Assembly (NCBI GenBank): GCA_020634375.1
Contig: JACKBX010000007.1
Coordinates: 326,645-390,644, forward strand
Reading direction: 5' to 3'
DNA length: 64,000 nucleotides
Source of the DNA: Ardenticatenaceae bacterium
GTDB taxonomy: Bacteria; Chloroflexota; Anaerolineae; Promineifilales; Promineifilaceae
Below are positions 25,154-33,704 of the stretch, one piece after another. The notes under the pieces are model-generated. The model was not told the DNA's origin. It saw only the letters and a list, made by a program, of their open reading frames with translations, and did not search any database. A program made the translations under genes and the position numbers. Position 1 is the first letter of the stretch. The number at the start of each line of letters is the position of its first letter.

Positions 25154-27085
25154 ATGAGTAATCCGCAAACACTCCCGCAATATTTTTTGCAGCGCGTACA
25201 AACGTATGGCGTCAGTAAAATTGCATTACGCCAGAAAGAGTTTGGCATCTGGCGCGAATTTTCGTGGCAGGATTCCTATGAAAACGTACGCGATTTTGCG
25301 CTGGGTCTGATTGTGCTGGGCGTGCAACGCGGAGATAAGGTTTGCACAATTGGCGATAATGACCGGCAGTATTTGTGGGGCTATTTGGGGCTGTTAGCGG
25401 TCGGCGCAACGCAAGTAGGCATTTATACAGATGCTATTTCCGAAGAGGTAGCCTATATTGCCGCACACAGCGATTCCACATTTGCGCTGGCAAAAGACCA
25501 GGAGCAGTGTGATAAGCTGCTGGAAATCCGCGAGCAGCTACCCCATATGAAGCGGGTGATTTATTGGGATGAGAAGGGGTTGTGGCATTATGATGACCCC
25601 TGGCTGATCTCGTTTGCAGAGGTGCAGGCGTTGGGGCGGGAATTGGCACAGAGTGAACCAGAACGGTTTGATACGGAGGTGTGGCTGGGGAATGAGGGGG
25701 ACACGGCCGTTCTCTGCTACACATCTGGCACAACCGGCCTACCCAAAGGGGCCATGCTCAGTCACCATAATTTGATGACCAGCGCCGAACTCTTCCACGA
25801 AGTAGACCCCCGCTACGACACCGACAACCACGTTAGCCTGCTGCCATTGGGCTGGATCGGCGAACATGCACTGGGCATTGCCCCGCACTGCTACACCGGC
25901 ATGATCATCAACTTCCCCGAAGAGCCAGAGACCGTGCGCGAAAACGTGCGCGAGATTGCCCCCGAAGGCATTCTCTACAACTCGCGGCTGTGGGAATCAC
26001 TGGTAGGCATGGTACAGGTGAGCATCAAAGAATCCACCTGGCTGAATCGCAAGTTGTTTGATTGGTTTTTGCCGGTGGGCTACCGTGTAGCAGACAAGAA
26101 ATTCGGCCACGAAAATGCGAGCACGGCGCTGCAATTGGCATACAAGTTGGGCGATTTGGCTGTTTTCGCGCCGCTGCGCGACAAAATGGGCCTATCGCGC
26201 ATTCGCACGGCGTACACGGCCGGCGCGGCCCTCAGCCCGGATGTGATGCGCTTTTTTCATGCGCTGGGCATCAATTTGAAGCAGGTGTACGGCTCAACCG
26301 AGGTTACGGGCGGGCTGACGATGCACCGCAATGGCGATATTAAGTTTGCCAGTGTGGGCAAGCCTGTGCCGGGAACGGCCGTCAAAATCCACCCCGACAC
26401 CGGCGAAATCATGCTTGCCGGGCCGGTTGTCTTTCAAGGCTATTACAAAAATCCAGAGGCGACCGCTGACGCTTTGTGGGCAGACGAAGACGGCAACCAA
26501 TGGTTTCGCACCGGCGACGCCGGGTACGTGGACGACGACGGTCATCTCATCTACCTTGACCGCGTGAAGGACATGATCACCCTGGCGAATGGCGAGCGCT
26601 TTTCGCCGCAGTTTGTGGAAGGGCGGCTGAAATTCAGCCCCTACATCCGCGATGTGATGGCCGTCGGCGGCTCCAACCGCGATTTTGCTACCGCGCTGAT
26701 CGTGATGGATTTTGGCAATGTGGGCAACTGGGCAGAGCGGCGCGGCCTGGGCTACACGACCTTCATTGACCTTTCGCAAAAGCCAGAGGTGTATGCGCTC
26801 ATCAGCCAGGCGGTGGCGGAAGTGAATGAGAGTTTGCCGGTAAACGGCCGTGTGCAACGTTACGTCCTCATGCACAAAGAATTTGACGCCGACGAAGCGG
26901 AAATGACCCGCTCGCGCAAACTGCGCCGCGGCGTCCTCTACGACAAATACGCCGACATCATCGAAGCCATGTACGATGGCTCCGATGTCATCAATGTGAA
27001 AGCCACCGTGCGCTACCAAGACGGCAGCGAAAGCAGCGTCGAAACATCTGTAACCATTGCTACGCTGGAAAAAAAGGGTGAATGA
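25154..27085 (+). CDS. Long-chain-type acyl-CoA synthetase
   Basis: 643 aa. The AMP-binding motif YTSGTTGLPKGAMLSH is at about residues 195-210, with VYGSTEVTGG (A5), WFRTGDAGYVDDDGHLIYLDRVKDMI (A7-A8) and a C-terminal lid ending near LRRGVLYDKY. The length and the extended C-terminus are those of the long-chain/bubblegum-like group. It makes acyl-CoA from a carboxylic acid, ATP and CoA. Lying between livG and livH, it suggests that the importer brings in a carboxylic acid (fatty or aromatic) that is trapped as a CoA ester, a known arrangement of LIV clusters. It starts 17 bases after livG. Confidence 0.9.
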   Translation: MSNPQTLPQYFLQRVQTYGVSKIALRQKEFGIWREFSWQDSYENVRDFALGLIVLGVQRGDKVCTIGDNDRQYLWGYLGLLAVGATQVGIYTDAISEEVAYIAAHSDSTFALAKDQEQCDKLLEIREQLPHMKRVIYWDEKGLWHYDDPWLISFAEVQALGRELAQSEPERFDTEVWLGNEGDTAVLCYTSGTTGLPKGAMLSHHNLMTSAELFHEVDPRYDTDNHVSLLPLGWIGEHALGIAPHCYTGMIINFPEEPETVRENVREIAPEGILYNSRLWESLVGMVQVSIKESTWLNRKLFDWFLPVGYRVADKKFGHENASTALQLAYKLGDLAVFAPLRDKMGLSRIRTAYTAGAALSPDVMRFFHALGINLKQVYGSTEVTGGLTMHRNGDIKFASVGKPVPGTAVKIHPDTGEIMLAGPVVFQGYYKNPEATADALWADEDGNQWFRTGDAGYVDDDGHLIYLDRVKDMITLANGERFSPQFVEGRLKFSPYIRDVMAVGGSNRDFATALIVMDFGNVGNWAERRGLGYTTFIDLSQKPEVYALISQAVAEVNESLPVNGRVQRYVLMHKEFDADEAEMTRSRKLRRGVLYDKYADIIEAMYDGSDVINVKATVRYQDGSESSVETSVTIATLEKKGE

Positions 27086-27138
27086 TGAATGCGGAATGCT
27101 GAATAACGGCGAACATTTAGCATTCCGCATTCATCATT
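27081..27138 (+). repeat. Large hairpin between the acyl-CoA synthetase and livH
   Basis: Two perfect 20-base arms (27081-27100 and 27119-27138) based on GAATGCGGAATGCT surround an 18-base loop. The left arm contains the stop codon of the upstream gene. No T-run, so it more likely sets mRNA stability or differential expression than full termination. Confidence 0.85.
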
Positions 27139-27150
27139 CAAAATTTGCTT

Positions 27151-28104
27151 ATGAACTGGCAGCTACTTCCCCAATTTGCAATCACCGGCCTGCTTAATGG
27201 CGGGCCAATCGCCCTCATCGCTCTGGGCATTGTGCTGATTTTCAAGTCGTCGGAAATCTTCAACTTTGCGCACGGTCAAATGCTGCTCATCGGGGCGATG
27301 ACGACCTGGTGGTTTAGCGCGGATGAGGGGTTGGGGCTGCCATTGTGGACGGCCGTACTCCTGGCACTCGCCGTCTCCATCCTCTTGGGTCTGCTCATCG
27401 AGCGCCTCACCCTGCGCCCCATGACCGGGCAGCCGCTCCTCTCCATCATCCTCATGACCCTGGCTCTGGGTCAATTCCTGCAAGGGCTGACCATCCTCAC
27501 CTTCGGCACCACGCAGCGCAACTTCCCCGTCATCTTCTCCATCACCGACCCCTACCGCATCACCCTGCCCTTCACCTACAACGACAACCCCATCATCGTC
27601 ATCCTCAAGCAAAATCTCGTCTGGTCTTTTGTTGTGGCGATGGTCTGCGTGATTGTGCTGGCGCTCTTCTTCCAATACACGCGCACCGGCCTCTCCATGC
27701 GGGCCACCGCCGAAGACCACGAAACCGCGCAAAGCGTCGGCATCCGCATCAACCGCGTCTTTGGCATCTCTTGGGCCATCGCTGGCATCATCGCTGCGAT
27801 TGGCGGCGTTCTCATTGCCACCGCCAGCGGCCTGGATTTGAGCCTTTCCATTGTGGTGCTGGCCGCATTCCCGGCCGTGCTGCTGGGTGGATTAGAGTCC
27901 ATTCCCGGCGCGGTGCTGGGCGGCTTGATTATCGGTCTGGCGCAAGGGCTGGTAGGCTTACCCAACAACAACTTTTTCATGGGGCCAGAAGTGGCGCAAG
28001 CGATTCGCAATTCCACCGAAATTGTGCCCTATGTTATCTTGCTCATCGTCCTTGTCATCCGCCCGGATGGGTTATTCGGGCAAAAACGCATCGAAAGAAT
28101 TTAG
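27151..28104 (+). CDS. livH: Branched-chain-type ABC importer, permease LivH
   Basis: 317 aa from ATG 27151. Eight or so membrane helices. Family motifs GLLNGGPIALIALGIVLIFKSSEIFNFAHG near the N-terminus (residues 13-42) and the permease-ATPase contact around AEDHETAQSVGIRINRVFGISWAIAGIIA. It forms the membrane channel with LivM. The stop TAG at 28102-28104 is followed at once by a hairpin and livM. Confidence 0.93.
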   Translation: MNWQLLPQFAITGLLNGGPIALIALGIVLIFKSSEIFNFAHGQMLLIGAMTTWWFSADEGLGLPLWTAVLLALAVSILLGLLIERLTLRPMTGQPLLSIILMTLALGQFLQGLTILTFGTTQRNFPVIFSITDPYRITLPFTYNDNPIIVILKQNLVWSFVVAMVCVIVLALFFQYTRTGLSMRATAEDHETAQSVGIRINRVFGISWAIAGIIAAIGGVLIATASGLDLSLSIVVLAAFPAVLLGGLESIPGAVLGGLIIGLAQGLVGLPNNNFFMGPEVAQAIRNSTEIVPYVILLIVLVIRPDGLFGQKRIERI

Positions 28105-28135
28105 AGATTAGAGATTGGCGTCAATCTCTAATCTC
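28104..28135 (+). repeat. Intergenic hairpin between livH and livM
   Basis: GAGATTAGAGATTG (28104-28117), loop GCGT, CAATCTCTAATCTC (28122-28135): perfect 14-bp stem, same sequence family as the aceB-aceA hairpin at 6487-6524. Confidence 0.85.
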
Positions 28136-28154
28136 CAAAACAAAAGGAAACCGC

Positions 28155-29279
28155 ATGGCTGTTTTGCGACCGGCTGGTGATTTTGATACCAGTTACGAAC
28201 AAGATATGTCCGTCATCCGCAAGCGCTGGCAGTGGGTGGCGCTGCTGCTCTTTTTGGCGGCGCTGTTCGCGTTGCCCGCTTACGCTCCGGAACCGGCGGT
28301 GTCGCTGGTCAACCGCATTGGCATTGCCATCATTGCCGTGCAGGGGTTGAACATCCTCACCGGCTATACCGGGCAGATTTCGCTGGGGCAGGCAGCCTTT
28401 ATGACGGTGGGCGCGTACATTTCCGCGCTGCTGGTAGGACAGGCGGGCTGGAGCTTTTTCCTGGCGCTGCCGGTGGCGGGCTTGGGCGCAGGATTGGTCG
28501 GCTTATTGTTCGGCCTGCCCTCGCTGCGAGTCAAGGGGTTTTATCTGGTGATGGCGACGTTGAGCGCCCAATTTATCATTCCCTGGTTAACGCGGAACAC
28601 GTTCCCTAATTTGTTGAATGGGGCACAGGGCATGAATGTCCCTGTTCCGGTTATCAAGCTGCCGGTGATTGCCAACACTTGTTTTTTGGGCACGACGTTT
28701 GACCCAGAGACGGCCGTCTGCCTCTACCGTTTCGCCACCCCCAATGAATTCATCTACATCACCCTCGTCGTGCTGATCATCAGCACAGTGGTGGCGCTCA
28801 ATATTTCGCGCAGCCGCCTGGGGCGGGCCTTCATCTCCGTGCGCGACAATGATTTGGCAGCAGAACTGCTGGGCGTGAACTTGTTTGCGTATAAGCTGCG
28901 GGCGTTTTTTATTGCGGCCGTTTACGCTGGCGTCGCCGGGGCGATGCTGGCGCACAATCTGCGGCACGTCAATTCCCAAACGGTAGGGCTGATAGACTCT
29001 ATCCTGTTTATGGGCATGTTGGTCGTGGGCGGATTGGGCAGCAATTTGGGCCCGATTTTTGGCGCAACGCTGGTCACGCTGCTAGAGGAACTAGCAACGG
29101 TATTAACGCCCATTTTAATCACACTGATGCCTGATATTGCCGGGGGCGCGACGGCCGCGTTACGGCCGTTAATCTTTGGCCTGGCCCTCATGCTCTTTCT
29201 CATCTTTGAACCCAGGGGGTTAGCTTATCGTTGGACATTAATTAAGGCGGCGTGGCGATTACGGCCGTATGCCCGTTAG
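28155..29279 (+). CDS. livM: Branched-chain-type ABC importer, permease LivM
   Basis: 374 aa from ATG 28155 with AAAGGAAA upstream. About ten membrane segments. Motifs GIAIIAVQGLNILTGYTGQISLGQAAFM (residues ~55-83) and the coupling-helix region SVRDNDLAAELLGVNLFAYKLRAFFIAA are diagnostic. The frame is open upstream into livH, but that part is antisense to nothing useful and lacks a start. Partner of LivH in the membrane channel. Two ACGGCCGT copies lie in its last 120 bases. Confidence 0.93.
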   Translation: MAVLRPAGDFDTSYEQDMSVIRKRWQWVALLLFLAALFALPAYAPEPAVSLVNRIGIAIIAVQGLNILTGYTGQISLGQAAFMTVGAYISALLVGQAGWSFFLALPVAGLGAGLVGLLFGLPSLRVKGFYLVMATLSAQFIIPWLTRNTFPNLLNGAQGMNVPVPVIKLPVIANTCFLGTTFDPETAVCLYRFATPNEFIYITLVVLIISTVVALNISRSRLGRAFISVRDNDLAAELLGVNLFAYKLRAFFIAAVYAGVAGAMLAHNLRHVNSQTVGLIDSILFMGMLVVGGLGSNLGPIFGATLVTLLEELATVLTPILITLMPDIAGGATAALRPLIFGLALMLFLIFEPRGLAYRWTLIKAAWRLRPYAR

Positions 29280-29365
29280 GAGGTGATGCAGCAGCGCAAA
29301 CAAAACAAATAGACAACCCTTAAGAGGCAACCATAATTAGCTTGATCAAAGGAGATGGAAGAATA

Positions 29366-30829
29366 ATGAAAAAATGGACAACCCTAACCCTGTTCATTCT
29401 ACTCGGTGTATTACTGCTGGCAGCTTGCGGCAGCCCGGCAGAAGCGCCAGCCAACACGACCACCAATCAGCCAGCAGCCGAAGAACCGGCTGAAGAGCCG
29501 ATGGCGGAACCGACCGAGGAACCAATGGCAGAACCCACTGAGGAGCCAATGGAAGAACCGGCCGCAGAAGAACCAACCGAAGAACCTATGGCAGAGCCGA
29601 CTGAAGAGCCAATGGAAGAACCGGCCGCAGAAATGCGCACCGATAATCTAGAAGGCGAAACCATCACCTTCTACCACTTTGGCGATCTCTCCGGCCCCTA
29701 TGCAGCCATCACCGGCCCGCTGGTCTTCGGCATGGAAGATGCCGTTGCCGCCATCAACGAGAACGGCGGCATTCGCGGTGCCACCATTGAAGTGCAGTTC
29801 GCCGACACCGGCGGCAGCGTGGACGAAGCCGTCGCCGCCTACGACCGCTTCACTGGCGCAGATGACAACGCCATGATCATGATCACCTACGGCTCCGGCG
29901 AAGTAGAAGCCCTTGCCAGCCGCTTTGCTGAAGACAAAATCGTCAATCTCTCCGCCGGGTTAAGCGCCGTTGGTTTTTATGGCCCCGATTCCGGTTATAC
30001 CTTTGGCCTCGGCCCCATTTACCCCGACCAATTTGGTTACTTCCTCGACTACGTGACCGCCAATTGGGACACGATCAAACCTGCTACCGCTGGTGACGAA
30101 GTGAAGCTGGCTTATTTGAGCTGGCCGGGCGCATTTGGGCAAGGCGCTCTCACCGATGAGACCCGTGCCTACGCAGAAAGCCTGGGCGTAGAAATTGTGG
30201 CCGAAGAAACTTACGACCTCTCGCCAACGGCCGATACCACCACCGCCATCTTAAATGCACAAGCCGCCGGAGCCAATGTTATTTGGACGAACTCATTGGC
30301 CTTTGGCCCAGCCGCATTAATGAATGGCCTGGGTGCGCTCGGTTTGCAACAAGACTTCATTCTCGGCGGCTGCAACTGGGCAATGGACTTGGCTACCTAC
30401 GCCTTTGTCTCCGACCCAGCATTGGCAGCGGGCCTCATTTCCCCGTTCCCCTACCTCTGGTGGAATGATGCCGATCATCCTGGCATTCAGTATGCGCAAA
30501 GCCTCTTCACGGCCAATGAGCGCACGGCCGGAGCACAAAATGTTGGCTACCTGCTGCTCGTTGCCGGTGTGGACCTGGCAGTGAAGGCCATCGAGCAAGC
30601 CATCGACACGGTTGGCTTCGACAACCTTACTGGTGAAGCAATTTACGATGCCCTCACCACAATGGGGCCGGTTGAACCACTGGATGGCGTTGTACGCATG
30701 GATTACTCTGACGGTGTGCGTGCGCCGCGCTTCTCGCAACTCCGCCAGATTCAGGGTGGGCCAGATGCCTTTAACGTGCTGCAAGATTGGACAGAAATGC
30801 CTGACCTGCGGCCTGTATTTGATAATTAA
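29366..30829 (+). CDS. livK: Branched-chain-type ABC importer, substrate-binding lipoprotein LivK
   Basis: 487 aa from ATG 29366, following AAAGGAG. Residues 1-21 are a lipoprotein signal with LLAACGS, so the protein is tethered outside the membrane. Residues about 35-95 are an acidic linker of repeated (E)EPMAEPT / EEPMEEPAAE units. The type I periplasmic-binding fold follows (ITFYHFGDLSGPYAAITGPL, NENGGIRGATIEVQFADTGG, TNSLAFGPAALMNGLGALGL). The ligand cannot be told from sequence; with an acyl-CoA synthetase in the operon a carboxylic acid is as likely as an amino acid. The linker is unusually long and is encoded by 36-base DNA repeats. Confidence 0.9.
   Translation: MKKWTTLTLFILLGVLLLAACGSPAEAPANTTTNQPAAEEPAEEPMAEPTEEPMAEPTEEPMEEPAAEEPTEEPMAEPTEEPMEEPAAEMRTDNLEGETITFYHFGDLSGPYAAITGPLVFGMEDAVAAINENGGIRGATIEVQFADTGGSVDEAVAAYDRFTGADDNAMIMITYGSGEVEALASRFAEDKIVNLSAGLSAVGFYGPDSGYTFGLGPIYPDQFGYFLDYVTANWDTIKPATAGDEVKLAYLSWPGAFGQGALTDETRAYAESLGVEIVAEETYDLSPTADTTTAILNAQAAGANVIWTNSLAFGPAALMNGLGALGLQQDFILGGCNWAMDLATYAFVSDPALAAGLISPFPYLWWNDADHPGIQYAQSLFTANERTAGAQNVGYLLLVAGVDLAVKAIEQAIDTVGFDNLTGEAIYDALTTMGPVEPLDGVVRMDYSDGVRAPRFSQLRQIQGGPDAFNVLQDWTEMPDLRPVFDN
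29488..29632 (+). repeat. In-frame DNA repeats coding the LivK acidic linker
   Basis: Repeated units around GAACCAATGGCAGAACC and GAGCCAATGGAAGAACC, with GCCGCAGAA blocks, encode EEPMAEPT and EEPMEEPAAE. Copy number may vary between strains without breaking the frame. Confidence 0.75.
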
Positions 30830-30846
30830 AGTGTAGAGTGCAGAAT

Positions 30847-30875
30847 GTAGAGATAGAGAAATTCCCTATCTCTAC
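30847..30875 (+). repeat. Intergenic hairpin between livK and livF
   Basis: GTAGAGATAG (30847-30856) and CTATCTCTAC (30866-30875) are exact inverted arms; flanking bases extend the pairing imperfectly. It ends 22 bases before livF. Confidence 0.8.
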
Positions 30876-30897
30876 ACTCTGCCTTTATCTGAAACTA

Positions 30898-31695
30898 ATG
30901 CTATCAGTCAACAACATTGAAGTCGTTTATAGTGATGTGATCCTGGTTTTGCGTGGGATTTCGCTGGCGGTGGAAAAGGGGCAGATTGTCTCGCTGCTGG
31001 GTGCAAATGGCGCGGGTAAAACGACCACACTCAAGTCCATCTCTGGGCTGTTGCTGCGCGAGGATGGGGCCGTCACACGGGGTGGTATTGAGTTTGATGG
31101 GCAGCGGCTGGATAAACTGGCGGCGGAAGAGATTACGCGCCTGGGCATTGTGCAGGTATTGGAGGGGCGGCGGCTGTTCCAGCATTTGACGACGGAAGAA
31201 AATCTGCTCACTGGCGCATTAATCCATCCCAATAATCGGGCAGAAATCCGGCGCACGCTGGAGCAAGTGTATACGTATTTCCCAGCTCTACCGCAGCTGC
31301 GCAATCGCACGGCCGGATATTTGTCTGGCGGCGAGCAGCAAATGGTGGCTATTGGCCGGGCACTGATGTCCAGGCCGCGTCTGATGCTGCTGGATGAACC
31401 ATCATTGGGACTGGCCCCGCTGCTGGTGCAATCTATTTTTGAGATGGTGCGGCAGTACAACGAGGAGACCGGGGTTTCGATTTTGTTGGTGGAGCAAAAT
31501 GCGAATGTGGCTCTGCAAGTGGCTGATTATGCGTATGTGATGGAGAACGGCCGTATCGTCCTCGATGGCTCCGCAGAACAGTTGGCACAAAATGCCGACA
31601 TCAAAGAATTTTACTTGGGGCTGACTTCTGTTGGGGAGCGTAAAAGCTACCGCGACGTGAAACATTACAAACGGCGCAAGCGCTGGCTAGGATGA
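30898..31695 (+). CDS. livF: Branched-chain-type ABC importer, ATPase subunit LivF
   Basis: 265 aa from ATG 30898; the upstream in-frame extension crosses the intergenic hairpin and is not used. Walker A GANGAGKTT, EGRRLFQHLTTEENL (a LivF hallmark after the Q-loop), signature YLSGGEQQMVAIGRAL, Walker B LMLLDEPSLGLAP, H-loop LVEQNANVAL. Pairs with LivG. The C-terminus is about 25 residues longer than usual and very basic (KSYRDVKHYKRRKRWLG). A bidirectional terminator follows 4 bases later. Confidence 0.93.
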   Translation: MLSVNNIEVVYSDVILVLRGISLAVEKGQIVSLLGANGAGKTTTLKSISGLLLREDGAVTRGGIEFDGQRLDKLAAEEITRLGIVQVLEGRRLFQHLTTEENLLTGALIHPNNRAEIRRTLEQVYTYFPALPQLRNRTAGYLSGGEQQMVAIGRALMSRPRLMLLDEPSLGLAPLLVQSIFEMVRQYNEETGVSILLVEQNANVALQVADYAYVMENGRIVLDGSAEQLAQNADIKEFYLGLTSVGERKSYRDVKHYKRRKRWLG

Positions 31696-31699
31696 AAAC

Positions 31700-31734
31700 A
31701 AAAAACGGAAAACGCGCTCGGTTTTCCGTTTTTT
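31700..31734. terminator. Bidirectional terminator between livF and pdxT
   Basis: AAAAAACGGAAAAC, loop GCGCTCG, GTTTTCCGTTTTTT: a perfect 14-bp stem with A- and T-runs on both sides, serving the convergent liv and pdx operons. Confidence 0.93.
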
Positions 31735-31750
31735 GTTTCTTGTTTTTTGT

Positions 31751-32347
31751 TTACTTTTCTTCGGCTACCAGGCTGAGAAAGTACTTGTGAAAGCGTAAAT
31801 CGTCCGTCAGTTCCGGGTGGAAAGAGGTGACAAGCCATTTGCCTTGTTGGGCAGCAACGGCCGTGCCATCCGCCAACTTTGCAATTACCCACGCTTCTCC
31901 CTTCGCCGCAACCAGGCGCGGCGCACGAATAAAAACAGCGGGAAACGGTTCCCCATCCCCATTCGCAAACACCGACACATCCAGACCCGCCTCAAAGCTA
32001 TCGACCTGTCGTCCAAAGGCATTCCGTTCCACTTCCACATCCATAATACCCAGCAGTGGTTGGTCACGCCCAGCCGAACCGTTGCCAATCTCCTTCGCCA
32101 TAAAAATCATGCCCGCGCATGTGCCCCACAGCGGTTTTTGTGCAGCGAACTGGCGCAGCGGTTCCATCAAGCCATACATCACCGCCAGCTTACCAATGGT
32201 CGTACTCTCCCCGCCAGGAATAATCAGGCCATCCAGCCCTTCTAAATCTGCGGGCAGGCGCACTTCCACAGCCTCCACCCCCAACGCCCGCAGCATTTTG
32301 ATATGTTCAATGAAAGCACCTTGCAGCGCCAAGACCCCTATTCTCAT
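31751..32347 (-). CDS. pdxT: Pyridoxal 5'-phosphate synthase, glutaminase subunit
   Basis: 198 aa from ATG 32347. Class I glutamine amidotransferase: GALQGAF-like N-terminus (VLALQGAFIEHI), PGGESTTIGKL, nucleophile Cys in WGTCAGMIFMAKE, and the His-Glu pair in VTSFHPELTDD. It hydrolyses glutamine and channels ammonia to PdxS, which builds PLP from ribose 5-phosphate and glyceraldehyde 3-phosphate. It follows pdxS on the same strand with an 88-base gap filled with CAGTCAGCTAATCAG-type repeats. The length is normal. Confidence 0.96.
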   Translation of the reverse strand: MRIGVLALQGAFIEHIKMLRALGVEAVEVRLPADLEGLDGLIIPGGESTTIGKLAVMYGLMEPLRQFAAQKPLWGTCAGMIFMAKEIGNGSAGRDQPLLGIMDVEVERNAFGRQVDSFEAGLDVSVFANGDGEPFPAVFIRAPRLVAAKGEAWVIAKLADGTAVAAQQGKWLVTSFHPELTDDLRFHKYFLSLVAEEK

Positions 32348-32435
32348 TATCCCGCTCCAGCATTTCAGCAACTCAGCCAGTCAGCTAATCAGCAGAAACT
32401 GAAATGCTGACTGACTAAAATGCTGAATCGCTAAT

Positions 32436-33347
32436 CTACCAGCCGCGCACCGCCAATTGCTCGCTTTCCGGCAGGCTGCTGACGTTGATGCCAACCATCG
32501 GTTCACCTAAATTCTCGCTCACTTCCGCCAGGATTTGCGGATTGTTGAAATGGGTGGTCGCCATCACAATAGCCTTTGCCCGCTTGACCGGATCGCCGCT
32601 CTTGAAGATACCGGAGCCGACAAAGACGCCATCTACGCCAATCTGCATCATCAGCGCGGCGTCGGCCGGGGTGGCAATGCCGCCAGCGGCAAAATTAACC
32701 ACTGGTAAGCGGCCCAATGCCTTCGTTTCCGCTACCAACGCATAGGGTGCGCCAATTTCTTTGGCGTAAGTCATCAGTTCTTCGTCAGGCATGGCTTGCA
32801 AGCGGCGAATATCGCCCAAGACTGTGCGTGCATGGCGTACCGCTTCCACAACATCGCCTGTGCCCGCTTCGCCTTTGGTACGAATCATGGCCGCGCCTTC
32901 GCCGATGCGCCGCAGCGCCTCGCCCAGGTTGCGGCAGCCGCAAACGAAGGGGATTTTGAAGGGGTGTTTGTTGATGTGATACGCCTCGTCCGCCGGGGTC
33001 AGCACTTCACTCTCGTCCACGTAATCCACACCAATGGCTTCCAAAATTTGCGCTTCTACAAAATGGCCGATGCGGGCCTTTGCCATTACCGGGATGCTGA
33101 CAGATTGGATGATCTCCTTAATCATGCCGGGGTCTGACATGCGGGCCACGCCGCCATCCTGGCGAATGTCTGCCGGGACACGCTCCAGTGCCATGACAGC
33201 CACCGCGCCCGCTTCCTCGGCGATGATGGCTTGCTCTGGCGTTACCACGTCCATGATCACGCCGCCTTTCAACATTTGGGCCAGCCCACGCTTGACTTTG
33301 ATACTGCCTACTTCACTTTGACCGTTTGAATTTCCGTTGTTGCTCAT
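32436..33347 (-). CDS. pdxS: Pyridoxal 5'-phosphate synthase, lyase subunit
   Basis: 303 aa. A (beta/alpha)8 barrel almost unchanged across bacteria: KRGLAQMLKGGVIMDVV, AVAVMALERVPADIR, MSDPGMIKEI, then PVMAKARIGHFVEA (Schiff-base Lys), FVCGCRNLGEALRRI and VNFAAGGIATPADAALMMQ. It makes PLP with PdxT. The first 15 residues are a Asn/Ser-rich extension (NNGNSNGQSE). A promoter and a 13-bp hairpin lie upstream. Confidence 0.97.
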   Translation of the reverse strand: MSNNGNSNGQSEVGSIKVKRGLAQMLKGGVIMDVVTPEQAIIAEEAGAVAVMALERVPADIRQDGGVARMSDPGMIKEIIQSVSIPVMAKARIGHFVEAQILEAIGVDYVDESEVLTPADEAYHINKHPFKIPFVCGCRNLGEALRRIGEGAAMIRTKGEAGTGDVVEAVRHARTVLGDIRRLQAMPDEELMTYAKEIGAPYALVAETKALGRLPVVNFAAGGIATPADAALMMQIGVDGVFVGSGIFKSGDPVKRAKAIVMATTHFNNPQILAEVSENLGEPMVGINVSSLPESEQLAVRGW

Positions 33348-33372
33348 TTTCCACTCTCCTCAAGTGATTTAA

Positions 33373-33403
33373 GATTGGTTCAATCTCGTCGATTGAACCA
33401 ATC
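33373..33403 (-). promoter_or_regulatory. Perfect hairpin in the pdxS leader
   Basis: GATTGGTTCAATC (33373-33385) and GATTGAACCAATC (33391-33403) are exact inverted arms around 5 bases. It lies in the predicted 5' leader of pdxST, with no T-run, so an operator or a stabilising stem rather than a terminator. Confidence 0.7.
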
Positions 33404-33424
33404 CTGTCGTTAACATTTATTTCG

Positions 33425-33453
33425 ATTGTAGTAGGGCAAATAGGGTAAAACAA
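33425..33453 (-). promoter_or_regulatory. Promoter of pdxST
   Basis: On the minus strand TTGTTT (33453-33448), 17-base spacer, TACAAT (33430-33425). A start near 33418 gives a leader of about 70 bases that contains the hairpin. Confidence 0.6.
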
Positions 33454-33555
33454 GGGGATTGGTCTTGTTAATTGGGGTGGTTATGGTAATTGAGCAGGCC
33501 GGTTTGGGGGAATACGGCCGTATAAGCCTTTAGTACCACCCCCACCACAGAACCA

Positions 33556-33584
33556 TTGCAACTGATTCTGACGATGTTTATAGT
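33556..33584 (+). promoter_or_regulatory. Promoter of the 29-residue membrane peptide
   Basis: TTGCAA (33556-33561), 17-base spacer, TATAGT (33579-33584). The ATG at 33594 follows 9 bases later. Confidence 0.6.
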
Positions 33585-33593
33585 AAGGTTATC

Positions 33594-33683
33594 ATGAACT
33601 GGCTTCTCTTCATCGCACTCATTTTGTTGTTTATTTGGTCGCTGCTACCAATCAATAATCCTGCATCGGAAAAAGAAAAGTAA
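33594..33683 (+). CDS. Predicted 29-residue single-span membrane peptide
   Basis: ATG at 33594 to TAA at 33683. The peptide has an MNW start, a hydrophobic helix of about 16 residues (LLFIALILLFIWSLL) and a charged tail ending SEKEK, the layout of a one-pass small membrane protein with the tail outside the lipid. A good promoter ends 9 bases before the ATG, so the mRNA would be leaderless or nearly so; AAGG also lies 5 bases before it. It stands alone between pdxS and a methyltransferase gene. Too short for homology judgement. Support is the promoter placement plus the clean membrane design; function unknown. Confidence 0.5.
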   Translation: MNWLLFIALILLFIWSLLPINNPASEKEK

Positions 33684-33704
33684 GAAACCAGGAAGACACT
33701 TGTT

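Noticed and set aside
27345..28154. In-frame extension upstream of livM across livH
   Set aside because: It overlaps livH in another frame, codes Arg/His/Pro-rich nonsense, and livM has a good start at 28155.
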